Shown here one piece after another: positions 36,342 to 43,783 of a stretch of DNA of 44,373 nt. Position numbers and translations under genes: made by a program. The notes under the pieces are model-generated. The model saw nothing but the letters and a program-made list of their open reading frames with translations. It was not told the origin of the DNA and made no database searches. The DNA is from Pseudomonas sp. PB101 (GTDB taxonomy: Bacteria > Pseudomonadota > Gammaproteobacteria > Pseudomonadales > Pseudomonadaceae), in contig NZ_RWIR01000010.1 of NCBI RefSeq assembly GCF_009764265.1, forward strand, positions 1 through 44,373, written 5' to 3'. Positions within the stretch are counted from its first letter, which is position 1, and every line of letters starts with the position of its first letter.

Positions 36342-38006
36342 CTAACCCGACTTGCCGGAGTGATCGACTTTTTCAATCTTCTCGACCTTTTCGACTTTCT
36401 CCACCTTCTCTACCTTCTCGACCCTCTCCACCTTTTCGACTTTCTCTACCTTCTCGACTTTTTCTGGTCGCTCAACCTTCTCGACTTTCTCCGGACGTTC
36501 GACTTTTTCAACTTTGTCGACCTTGTCCAGCCTCTCCACTTTCTCTACTTTGCCGGATCGGTCGACCTTCTCGACACGCTCTGACTTGCCGGACTTGTCC
36601 ACGTCCACGCGTTCTATCTTGTCGCCACCGCCATGACTGTCATTGCCCCCGTGGCGACTGTCGTCGACAACGCTGCCCTCGTTCCCTGAGCGGCCGCTCC
36701 TGTCGCTGCCTGAATTACCTGAATCCCCTGAACTGCCAGAGCTGCCGGAATTGTCGGAATTGTCGGAATTGTCGGAATTGTCGGAATTGCCGGAGCTATC
36801 GGAGCCGCCCGAGTTGCTCGAGTTGCCCGATCCACTTGAGTCATCGCTGCTCTGCTCGCTGCTGCCGGACGGCCCGTGGCGGTTGCCGGCCGGCGAATCG
36901 GAGCGCTCGCGGGGCAATTCGATGCGCGTCGCCTGCACGTCCCGCGCGCCGGTGAACACACCACTGATACGCACGCGGCGATCGAGCGTCAGCTGCGAAG
37001 ACTGCATGCCGACAAACACGGTGTCGCGCGCCATCGTCACATTAAAGCCCCCCACCACCAGGCGACGGTCGTGCCGGCCCTGTACCAGGCCCTCGATCAC
37101 CGCATTGTGCGCCCTACCCATGAAAGGCAGGCTCGGGTCGGGGCGGCTTTGGGAAACGTCCAGCTCGCGACCCGACCAATGGCCGCGTACCAGCATTTCC
37201 TGGGCCGCCCCCGGGTGATTGGCCAGTTTGAGTCCCTGCAGATAACCACTGCGATCTACCGGGCCGATGGCACTGGCCTCCTTGAGGCCCGGCGCTCGGT
37301 CGATGCGGCTGGCCACCACTTCACCACGGGCATCGCGCAGCCCGCTGACCCGTACCGGATCACCCGGACGCAGGCCGGCGGCGACTTGAGCACCGTTGGC
37401 CAGGCGTACCGGTTGCCCCATGACACGCATGGGCAAGGAGTCTCGAGGCAGGGAGGTCAAAGGACCTTCGTAGACATGCAGGATGGAAATGCGCCCGGCC
37501 TCCAGACCGCGCCGGGAATTGAACGCCTCCACGGCAACCACCTGCCCTACCGCCAGGCGGGTGCTGGCGGCGGCAATGCCGTTCTCGCTGATCGGAACAT
37601 TCTTGTTGAAGTGCACTTCCACGCCATTCACGCAGATCGAGGCGAACCCGGTGATGGTGCCGACAATGCCGGTGCCACCGATGCCACCGTTATCGTCGCT
37701 GATGCCCGTGCCACCCACGCCGCCCGCAACGGCACCGGTGCCGCCAATGCCGCCGGGACGTTTTTGCACGGGCGCGCCGGTACCGCCCATGCCGCCGTTG
37801 TCGTTGTCGCTGCCGATGCCGGTTCCGCCCATGCCGCCAGGCGCTGCGCCCGTACCGCCGGTGCCACCCGGAGCCTGGATGACCGGCACATCGAGGGTGC
37901 CCGCGTCATTCTGGCTGACACAGGCCGGAGCGGCTTGCAGCACAATCGCAAACCCGAGGCCCAGAACGAGGGCCGTTGCTTGAATCAGACGCAAATTGAC
38001 GGTCAT
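36342..38006 (-). CDS. DUF5666 protein with Ser/Asn and Lys-Val-Glu repeat tail
   Basis: A 554-residue exported protein. Its signal peptide ends near VLQAA. A GGxGGTG repeat region follows (about residues 40-112). Then come DUF5666 beta-barrel-like modules from ITGFASICVNGVEVHF to about residue 370, with repeats of the DPVRVSGLRDARGEVVASRI type. Residues about 380-460 are low-complexity Ser/Asn/Asp/Gly with SDN triplets. Residues 463-554 are KVE/KVD triplets ending SGKSG. DUF5666 domains are OB-like and uncharacterised. The start overlaps the DUF6502 stop by 4 nt (38003-38006), so the two are translationally coupled. Surface or periplasmic location is inferred. Confidence 0.82.
   Translation of the reverse strand: MTVNLRLIQATALVLGLGFAIVLQAAPACVSQNDAGTLDVPVIQAPGGTGGTGAAPGGMGGTGIGSDNDNGGMGGTGAPVQKRPGGIGGTGAVAGGVGGTGISDDNGGIGGTGIVGTITGFASICVNGVEVHFNKNVPISENGIAAASTRLAVGQVVAVEAFNSRRGLEAGRISILHVYEGPLTSLPRDSLPMRVMGQPVRLANGAQVAAGLRPGDPVRVSGLRDARGEVVASRIDRAPGLKEASAIGPVDRSGYLQGLKLANHPGAAQEMLVRGHWSGRELDVSQSRPDPSLPFMGRAHNAVIEGLVQGRHDRRLVVGGFNVTMARDTVFVGMQSSQLTLDRRVRISGVFTGARDVQATRIELPRERSDSPAGNRHGPSGSSEQSSDDSSGSGNSSNSGGSDSSGNSDNSDNSDNSDNSGSSGSSGDSGNSGSDRSGRSGNEGSVVDDSRHGGNDSHGGGDKIERVDVDKSGKSERVEKVDRSGKVEKVERLDKVDKVEKVERPEKVEKVERPEKVEKVEKVEKVERVEKVEKVEKVEKVEKIEKVDHSGKSG
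36345..36620 (-). repeat. 9-bp tandem coding repeats (KVE triplets)
   Basis: The 3' end of the DUF5666 gene is built of 9-bp units coding Lys-Val-Glu with variants RPE, RLD and KVD. A second 9-bp tract, coding Ser-Asp-Asn, lies at about 36750-36790. Such short units are prone to slippage without frameshift (multiples of three), so tail length may vary between strains. Confidence 0.85.
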
Positions 38007-38845
38007 GGCTCAGGGGTCGTGGGCGAGTTGGGGTCGGCAGCCTCAGTGTAGAAGTACAGGCCGACCGTGATGCGCTGGCGCGGTTCGAGGCTGGGCAGGT
38101 CGTGAAATTCCAGTTCGGAGGCCTGTCGATTGAAGCTCAACAGGGCCTGCATGCCCTCGCTGGCAACGGCCTCGCGCAGCGCCTCGACGCTCTTCGGGGC
38201 CAGGGCGTCATAGTGCACGCTGCGTTCAAAAAAGGCCGGCCCCTCGCTGCTCAGGTTGTGTACCGCTGCGCAGGCATGATCGTGCAGGTTATGCCCCAGG
38301 TAAGCCGCTTTTTCATCGAAGCCCTTTTGCGGCACGAAGGCCTGGGCCTCGAGGTGCACGTGCTCTTGCTCGTCAAGGCGCACGACGCCCAGGCGCAACC
38401 ACTCGTCCAGCACCACCCGCGCACGGATATCCGTGCTGACCTTCGCCACCAGGGCATCAAAGGATCGGTCGCCGCCGACACTGGCCAGGCGAGGCAGCGG
38501 CAGTGGCTGGCCGGCGTCATTGCAGAAGGGGGCGCTGGTCCAGGCGTTGACCAGTTGCGCACCGAAGGTGATGTTTTCCGGAAGCGTGGAGGCAGCAGGG
38601 TCGCTGGTATTGCGCAAACGCCGTACGTCCTTGCGGTGCACACCGGTGAGCAGACTGATGCGGCTGTCGGTCGGAGCCTTGTCGTCGAGCCGGAACTCAC
38701 GGTCCGCCACATCGACGAAAACCTCCTTGAGCAGGTCAGCGAACACCAGGTACGTGACGCCTTTGCGCAGCATCAGGCGTACCAGCGGCCGCATGACATG
38801 GCGCAGGGCTTTGAGGAGCGAGGTGGGCAAGGTAGACGATTGCAT
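38003..38845 (-). CDS. DUF6502 family protein, possible DNA-binding regulator
   Basis: A 280-residue soluble protein of the DUF6502 family. The N-terminal third (SLLKALRHVMRPLVRLMLRK, then TYLVFADLLKEVFVDVADRE) is helical. DSRISLLTGVHRKDVRRLR at about residues 60-80 has the look of a helix-turn-helix. The central part includes a winged-helix-like ARVVLDEWLRLGVVRLDE. The C-terminus (RITVGLYFYTEA) is unassigned. A palindrome identical in type to those before the two Gly-rich genes lies 39 nt upstream, suggesting autoregulation and control of the locus. The function of the family is not established; the regulator role is inferred. It is coupled to the DUF5666 gene. Confidence 0.78.
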   Translation of the reverse strand: MQSSTLPTSLLKALRHVMRPLVRLMLRKGVTYLVFADLLKEVFVDVADREFRLDDKAPTDSRISLLTGVHRKDVRRLRNTSDPAASTLPENITFGAQLVNAWTSAPFCNDAGQPLPLPRLASVGGDRSFDALVAKVSTDIRARVVLDEWLRLGVVRLDEQEHVHLEAQAFVPQKGFDEKAAYLGHNLHDHACAAVHNLSSEGPAFFERSVHYDALAPKSVEALREAVASEGMQALLSFNRQASELEFHDLPSLEPRQRITVGLYFYTEAADPNSPTTPEP

Positions 38846-38883
38846 TCAGCGCATTCCCGGATAGATAACCCCAGTATAGCTAT

Positions 38884-38900
38884 GTGGGAAATAATCCCAT
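38884..38900. promoter_or_regulatory. Palindromic operator candidate, site 2
   Basis: GTGGGAAATAATCCCAT matches the sites at 35359 and 39765, with a degenerate right arm (TGGGA/TCCCA kept). It lies 39 nt before the DUF6502 start. On the minus strand TATACT follows 5 nt later and TTATCT 15 nt later, either of which could be a -10 box, so a bound protein would overlap the -35 region. Confidence 0.68.
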
Positions 38901-38923
38901 GAATGCGGGTGTGATTTTTTGTG

Positions 38924-38966
38924 TGCCTCATGCAAAACCGGCCCCTCCCCGGTTTTGCATGAGGCA
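38924..38966. terminator. Strong hairpin after the Asp/His-repeat protein gene
   Basis: TGCCTCATGCAAAACCGG (38924-38941) pairs perfectly over 18 bp with 38949-38966, with a C-rich 7-nt loop. It begins 10 nt after the stop codon of the gene at 38977-39675. No T-run follows on the minus strand, so it may act as a transcript end, a stability element or a barrier between the two genes. Confidence 0.65.
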
Positions 38967-38976
38967 TCAGGCCGCT

Positions 38977-39675
38977 TCAGGTCCGGCTGTTGTCGTCGCC
39001 GGGTTCGCCGCCGGCATGGACGCCATTGTCGTCACCTGGTTCGCCGCCAGCGTGAACGCCGTGGTCGTCACCCGGTTCTCCGCCGACGTGAACGCCGTGG
39101 TCGTCACCTGGTTCGCCGCCGACGTGAACGCCGTGGTCATCACCTGGCTCACCGCCGACGTGGACACCGTGGTCATCACCCGGCTCGCCGCCGACGTGAA
39201 CACCGTGGTCGTCACCCGCTTCTGCGTGGGTCCCGCTACGACCGGAGTTCGAACTGGCAGAACCGGCATGGCCTGAATTCCCGCTTCCATGATCGCTGCC
39301 GCTGTGACCGCTGTGACCGCTGCCACCGCTTCCACTGTTGCCGCCATTGCCATTGCCGCCATTGCCGCCGCTGTTACCGCCATGGCCTCCACTACCGCCA
39401 CCGCCGTTGCCACCACCGCCGTTGCCGCCATTGCCGCCACCACCGTTGCCACCGTTGCCACCGTGGCTTCCACCACCGCCGCCGCCGTTACCACCACCGC
39501 TACCGCCACCTCCATTGCCGCCGCCACCACCACCACCACCACCACCACCACCATCCTTGGCATAGGCACTGGAGTCATGGGAAATGGAATCCGGGACCAA
39601 AACGACGGAAGCTGAGAGGACGCCACCGATTGCCAGCGCCAGTAAACCTTTCTTGAACAGCAGGTATGTATTCAT
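38977..39675 (-). CDS. Secreted Gly-rich protein with Asp/His 12-residue repeats
   Basis: A 232-residue protein from ATG 39675 (GGAG 8 nt upstream). The signal peptide (LLALAIGGVLSASVVLVPDS, cleavage after AYA) is nearly the same as that of the 34268-35188 product, so the two are paralogues. It is followed by about 100 residues of Gly with Ser, Asn and His, then SGSDHGSGNSGHAGSASSNS. The C-terminal part is six copies of GDDHGVHVGGEP and a partial seventh. The repeated Asp and His side chains could bind divalent metal. A GTGGGAA-N3-TTCCCAC palindrome lies 90 nt upstream. Function unknown. Confidence 0.78.
   Translation of the reverse strand: MNTYLLFKKGLLALAIGGVLSASVVLVPDSISHDSSAYAKDGGGGGGGGGGGGNGGGGSGGGNGGGGGGSHGGNGGNGGGGNGGNGGGGNGGGGSGGHGGNSGGNGGNGNGGNSGSGGSGHSGHSGSDHGSGNSGHAGSASSNSGRSGTHAEAGDDHGVHVGGEPGDDHGVHVGGEPGDDHGVHVGGEPGDDHGVHVGGEPGDDHGVHAGGEPGDDNGVHAGGEPGDDNSRT
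39001..39216 (-). repeat. 36-bp tandem coding repeats (six copies)
   Basis: Six exact-length 36-bp units encode GDDHGVHVGGEP (four copies), GDDHGVHAGGEP and GDDNGVHAGGEP, then a partial unit to the stop codon. Units are nearly identical at DNA level. This is recent in-frame tandem duplication inside a gene, not a CRISPR array. Confidence 0.93.
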
Positions 39676-39764
39676 CGTGCATTCTCCAGATGATTGACCG
39701 CGATCCGCGTTGCAATCCGAAGGCGGCATGGGAGCAAGCTTTACGATTATCCTGAATCTTTTGC

Positions 39765-39781
39765 GTGGGAAATTTTCCCAC
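39765..39781. promoter_or_regulatory. Palindromic operator candidate, site 3
   Basis: GTGGGAA-ATT-TTCCCAC is a perfect 7-3-7 inverted repeat 90 nt upstream of the Asp/His-repeat protein start. On the minus strand GATAAT follows 13 nt later and could be a -10 box. The rest of the 361-nt gap (39676-40036) should also hold the divergent phnW promoter, in an AT-rich part near 39940-39990; no further gene was seen. Confidence 0.72.
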
Positions 39782-40036
39782 CTGTTGAAAGCTAGCCCTT
39801 TCTGGCGTCAGGTCAACCTGCACAGGAGAAAGACGACCGACGGTGCTCACGCCATCGGCTCGGGCACCAACAGAAGGGCTGCAGGGGCGTCCCCCGTCAG
39901 TGCAGCTATAGACGACCAACCTATAAGCTCACCTTATTTATGACATGTGATTAATCGATTTCAATTATTTTTCTTGAAGTGATTTTATTGCGCCATGCAT
40001 CACTCCCCCACAAAAACAACATCGCCGGAGAAGATC

Positions 40037-41203
40037 ATGACCAAAGCTGAATTTCCCACCACCCATGCCCTGGCAACACCAGCCCTGGGTGAACCCTACC
40101 TGCTGACACCAGGCCCACTGACCACGTCCAAGGCTACCAAGGAAGCGATGCTGCGCGATTGGGGTTCATGGGACGTATCTTTCAATCAGGTGACCGCTGA
40201 AGTTCGCCAGCATCTGCTGAGCATGGCCGGCGTCGAGGATGACAGCTTCGCCTGCGTGCCATTGCAAGGCAGCGGCAGTTACTCGGTGGAGGCTGCGTTG
40301 GCCACCGCCATCCCCAGGGACGGCAAGGCCCTGGTGCTGATGAACGGCGCTTATGGCCAGCGTGCCACCAAGACCCTGGAATACCTGGGTCGTGACTTCA
40401 TCACCCTCGACAAGGGCGATTACCTGCCCCCGCAGCCCGAAGAAGTGGACGCCTTGCTCAAGGCCAACCCCGACGTCACCAATGTCTTTCTCGTTCATTG
40501 CGAAACCAGCTCCGGCATCCTCAACCCATTGCGCGAAATCGCCGATGTGGTGAAGGCGCATGGCAAGAGTTTGATCATTGACGCCATGAGCTCTTTCGGC
40601 GCCGTGCCGCTGACCATCGACGACATCGCTTTTGACGTGGTGGTGTCATCGGCGAACAAATGCATCGAAGGCATTCCAGGCTTTGGCTTCGTGATCATCC
40701 GCCGCTCTGTAATAGAAGCCGCCAAAGGTCGCGCCAATTCGCTGAGCCTCGATATCTACGAGCAGTGGACCTACATGGAGCGCACCGGCCAATGGCGCTT
40801 CACGCCACCGACCCATAGCGTCGTGGCGTTTCACAAGGCGTTGGAGCAACACAGCGCGGAAGGCGGCGTGCACGGCCGCTTGGCACGCTACACGCGCAAC
40901 CGCGATGTCCTGGTCTCAGGCATGCGCGGGCTGGGGTTCAAGACCCTGCTGGAAGATCGCTGGCTGTCGCCGATCATCACCACGTTCTTCAGTCCGGAAC
41001 ATCCGAATTTCGAGTTCAAGCGTTTTTACGATGAGCTCAAAGCCCGTCAGTTCATCATCTACCCGGGCAAATTGACGGTAGCCGACAGTTTCCGCATCGG
41101 CTGCATCGGCCAGATCGACGAACACATCGTCCACCAATTGCTGCGCGCCATCGCCGACAGCCTTCTGGCGATGAACGTCGACATGCAAAAGCCGGCAGCC
41201 TGA
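40037..41203 (+). CDS. phnW: 2-aminoethylphosphonate--pyruvate transaminase
   Basis: A 388-residue class V aminotransferase. Motifs are YLLTPGPLTTSKATKEAML at the N-terminus, DWGSWD, VHCETSSGILNP (residues 153-164), the PLP Asp in LIIDAMSSFGAVP (Asp182) and the Schiff-base Lys208 in SSANKCIEGIPGFGF. It converts 2-aminoethylphosphonate and pyruvate to phosphonoacetaldehyde and alanine. I choose ATG 40037 (GGAG 7 nt upstream); the frame extends 14 codons further. It is the first gene of the phosphonate operon, and phnX follows after the transporter. Confidence 0.95.
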   Translation: MTKAEFPTTHALATPALGEPYLLTPGPLTTSKATKEAMLRDWGSWDVSFNQVTAEVRQHLLSMAGVEDDSFACVPLQGSGSYSVEAALATAIPRDGKALVLMNGAYGQRATKTLEYLGRDFITLDKGDYLPPQPEEVDALLKANPDVTNVFLVHCETSSGILNPLREIADVVKAHGKSLIIDAMSSFGAVPLTIDDIAFDVVVSSANKCIEGIPGFGFVIIRRSVIEAAKGRANSLSLDIYEQWTYMERTGQWRFTPPTHSVVAFHKALEQHSAEGGVHGRLARYTRNRDVLVSGMRGLGFKTLLEDRWLSPIITTFFSPEHPNFEFKRFYDELKARQFIIYPGKLTVADSFRIGCIGQIDEHIVHQLLRAIADSLLAMNVDMQKPAA

Positions 41204-41238
41204 TCGACCCCTTTAAAGGTCCCGGCCGATTCGAGCAC

Positions 41239-41277
41239 AGGTGCAATGGGTAGCACCTTTGGGCGGGGATCTTTTTT
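41239..41277 (+). terminator. Weak hairpin and T-run after phnW
   Basis: AGGTGC (41239-41244) and GCACCT (41253-41258) can form a 6-bp stem with an 8-nt loop. A TTTTTTT run follows 13 nt later, at about 41272. The spacing is poor for a rho-independent terminator, so partial termination or none is possible within the phn operon. The 277-nt gap holds no gene. Confidence 0.3.
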
Positions 41278-41480
41278 TAAACAATGGATGCGGTGACTTA
41301 TCGCTCGGCAGTGCCGGGCAGGAGTCAGCGATCACAGCAATTCATTAATTCATGAAGCCTGACGCCATCCACACGGCCATCCAGACGATGGCGTGTGCGT
41401 GGACAGGTCTTCTGCACCAAAAACAAAAACAAAAACCAATTAATTGCGCTGTCTGGCACCTCATACGGGATCAGAACTCC

Positions 41481-42824
41481 ATGAACAAGAACACCACAAG
41501 TCCTCTCGCGACCGGGTGGAAATCGTTGCAGCGTTGGCGCCTGCAGATATTCCTCATCACCTGGTTCGCCTATGCCGCGTTCTACTTCACCCGCAAGGCG
41601 TTTTCCGTGGCCAAGCTGGGTATTGGCGAGGACCCGGACTTCATGCTCGAAAAGGCCATGATGGCCAACCTCGATGCGCTCTACCTGACCGCTTACGCCG
41701 TGGGCCAGTTTCTCTGGGGCAATTTTGCCGACCGCTTCGGACCGAGGATCGTGGTGCTCAGTGGCCTGGTCATCTCGGCGCTGGCGGCGCTGCTCATGGG
41801 CACCTATGCCACGCTGCCGATATTCGTCTCCTGCATGCTGGTCCAGGGTCTTGCGCAATCCACCGGCTGGTCGGGCCTGTGCAAGAACGTGGGCAGCTTC
41901 TTCAGTACCGGCGAACGTGGCCGCGTGATGGGTTACTGGTGTACCTGCTACGCCTTCGGCGGACTGGTCGCCACCCCATTTGCCGGCTGGTGGGCCTACA
42001 GCGCATACCACGACTGGCGTCTGGCATTCATCAGCAGCGCGGTGGTCGTGCTGGTGGTGGCGCTGTTGTTCTTCTGGTTGCAACGCAACCGGCCGGAAGA
42101 CGTCGGCCTGCCTCCCGTCGAGATCGAAATCGAGCCTGTCAGCAATGTCGTCGTCCCGCGTGAAAGCCTGTGGGCCGGTCTGCGTACCGTGATGAAAAAC
42201 CGCACCGTGCTGGTGCTCGGTCTCGCCTACTTCATGCTCAAGCCCGCGCGCTATGCAATTCTGTTGTGGGGTCCGGTGATCATCTACGAGCGCATGCCCG
42301 AGATCGGCAAAGTGGCCTCCGCCATCGTCCCCACGGCGTTTGAACTGGCAGGCCTGGTAGGTCCCATCCTCATCGGTTTTGCATCGGACAAGTACTTCGG
42401 TGCGCGTCGTATCCCGGCCTGCGTGCTGAGCCTGGTTGTCCTCACCATTTCCCTCGGGCTGTTCGTTCCCGCCATGCAGAGCGGCAGCCTTTACCTGGTG
42501 GTCGGCCTGCTGTTCATGATGGGCATGACCCTCTACGGCCCGGACTCGATGATCAGCGGCTCGGCTGCCATTGATTTCGGCAGCAAGGACGGCGCGGCCT
42601 CCTCCGCGGGCTTCGTCAACGGCTGCGGCTCGATAGGCGCAATCCTCGGCGGTTTGCTGCCCGGCTACTTCGACACCATCACCGTGTTCCTGGTCTTCAC
42701 CGGTGCTGCGCTCCTGGCCAGCCTGATGCTGGTGCCCTTCTGGAACAGCCGCCCGAAAACACTCGAAACCAAGTCTATCGACTCGCTGGCGATTCAGCCG
42801 GTCATCGTCGGCAGCACTTCCTGA
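41481..42824 (+). CDS. MFS transporter, OPA (organophosphate:phosphate antiporter) type
   Basis: A 447-residue twelve-helix transporter. The N-terminus (WRLQIFLITWFAYAAFYFTR) and GWSGLCKNVGSFFSTGERGRVMGYW are characteristic of the GlpT/UhpT/PgtP family. Its conserved Arg and Lys bind phosphate- or phosphonate-bearing anions. In this setting, between phnW and phnX, it most likely imports 2-aminoethylphosphonate or a related phosphonate. ABC systems (PhnSTUV) are the usual importers, so the substrate is inferred from context. I choose ATG 41481 (MNKNTTSP); a longer frame lacks support. Confidence 0.85.
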   Translation: MNKNTTSPLATGWKSLQRWRLQIFLITWFAYAAFYFTRKAFSVAKLGIGEDPDFMLEKAMMANLDALYLTAYAVGQFLWGNFADRFGPRIVVLSGLVISALAALLMGTYATLPIFVSCMLVQGLAQSTGWSGLCKNVGSFFSTGERGRVMGYWCTCYAFGGLVATPFAGWWAYSAYHDWRLAFISSAVVVLVVALLFFWLQRNRPEDVGLPPVEIEIEPVSNVVVPRESLWAGLRTVMKNRTVLVLGLAYFMLKPARYAILLWGPVIIYERMPEIGKVASAIVPTAFELAGLVGPILIGFASDKYFGARRIPACVLSLVVLTISLGLFVPAMQSGSLYLVVGLLFMMGMTLYGPDSMISGSAAIDFGSKDGAASSAGFVNGCGSIGAILGGLLPGYFDTITVFLVFTGAALLASLMLVPFWNSRPKTLETKSIDSLAIQPVIVGSTS

Positions 42825-42863
42825 ACCCGAACGTCCAATCTCCCCATCACTGGAGCAATCACC

Positions 42864-43691
42864 ATGCACTACCAACAACCTGATCAACTGCAAGCCGTGG
42901 TACTGGACTGGGCAGGCACCGTCGTTGACTTTGGCTCCTTCGCGCCGACGCAGATTTTTGTCGAAGCCTTTGCCGAGTTCGGCGTTGCGGTCTCCCTGGA
43001 AGAAGCCCGTGGACCGATGGGCATGGGCAAGTGGGACCACATCCGCACGCTGTGCAACGAGCCGCAGATCGCCGAGCGCTATCACACAGCCTTTGGCCGC
43101 CTGCCGACGGACGATGACGTCACCGCCCTCTACGAGCGCTTCATGCCGCTGCAGATCGAGAAGATCGCCTTGCACTCGGCGCTGATTCCCGGCGCGCTGG
43201 AGGCCATCGAGACTGTGCGTGACAAGGGCCTGAAAATCGGCTCCTGCTCGGGTTACCCGGCCGTGGTCATGGAGAAGGTCGTGGAGCTGGCGCGCAAGAA
43301 CGGTTACGTCACCGATCATGTGGTTGCCACCGACGAAGTGCCCAACGGCCGGCCGCACCCTGCACAAGCCCTGGCCAACGTGATTGCCCTGGGCATCAGT
43401 GACGTCGCGGCTTGCGTCAAGGTCGACGACACCTGGCCGGGCATCCTCGAAGGCCGCAGCGCGGGCATGTGGACGGTCGCACTGACCTGCTCCGGCAACG
43501 CACTGGGCCTGACCTACGAGGAGTTCAAGGACTTGTCCCTGGAGGAGCTGGCCGAAGAGCGCACACGCATCATCAAGATGTTCAAGGACTCGCGCCCGCA
43601 TTACCTGATCGACACCATCGTCGATTTGCCGGCCGTCATCGACGACATCAATGCCCGTCTGGCACGCGGGGAAACGCCGCAGGGCTGCTGA
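42864..43691 (+). CDS. phnX: Phosphonoacetaldehyde hydrolase
   Basis: A 275-residue HAD-superfamily enzyme. The nucleophile is Asp15 in [13 protein letters not shown], where the usual second Asp is Ala17 as in phosphonatases. The Schiff-base Lys56 in [11 protein letters not shown] of the cap domain is diagnostic. The Ser/Cys motif IGSCSGYP and [14 protein letters not shown] complete the site. It hydrolyses the C-P bond of phosphonoacetaldehyde to acetaldehyde and phosphate. GGAG precedes the ATG. It follows the transporter by 39 nt and precedes an aldehyde dehydrogenase that would remove acetaldehyde. Confidence 0.96.
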   Translation: MHYQQPDQLQAVVLDWAGTVVDFGSFAPTQIFVEAFAEFGVAVSLEEARGPMGMGKWDHIRTLCNEPQIAERYHTAFGRLPTDDDVTALYERFMPLQIEKIALHSALIPGALEAIETVRDKGLKIGSCSGYPAVVMEKVVELARKNGYVTDHVVATDEVPNGRPHPAQALANVIALGISDVAACVKVDDTWPGILEGRSAGMWTVALTCSGNALGLTYEEFKDLSLEELAEERTRIIKMFKDSRPHYLIDTIVDLPAVIDDINARLARGETPQGC

Positions 43692-43705
43692 CAGCTTTCA
43701 GCCAT

Positions 43706-43732
43706 CGCTGGCCGCCGGAAAAGCGGCCAGCG
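43706..43732 (+). other. Intergenic hairpin between phnX and the aldehyde dehydrogenase gene
   Basis: CGCTGGCCGC/GCGGCCAGCG form a perfect 10-bp GC-rich stem with a 7-nt loop. There is no T-run, so it is more likely an mRNA-stability or partial-termination element that lowers expression of the downstream gene than a full terminator. Confidence 0.55.
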
Positions 43733-43783
43733 ACCGAAACCGGCCTGCGCCTGTTCAACCGATAACAACAAGAGAACCTCATC

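Noticed and set aside
36876..38051. 391-codon plus-strand frame opposite the DUF5666 gene
   Set aside because: The minus-strand gene has a signal peptide, a recognised domain and coupling to DUF6502; the plus frame has none.
39001..39216. Regular 36-bp repeats considered as a CRISPR array
   Set aside because: There are no variable spacers between units; the repeats are contiguous, in frame and coding, and no cas genes are near.
38919..39656. 245-codon plus-strand frame rich in His and Arg opposite the Gly-rich gene
   Set aside because: It arises from reading Gly codon repeats (GGN) in antisense as CAC/CGC-type codons; there is no start context or domain.
41325..43601. 758-codon open frame on the minus strand opposite the phn transporter and phnX
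   Set aside because: It is antisense to two clearly recognisable genes, has a His/Gln/Asp-rich composition with no motif, and is explained by codon bias of the opposite strand.
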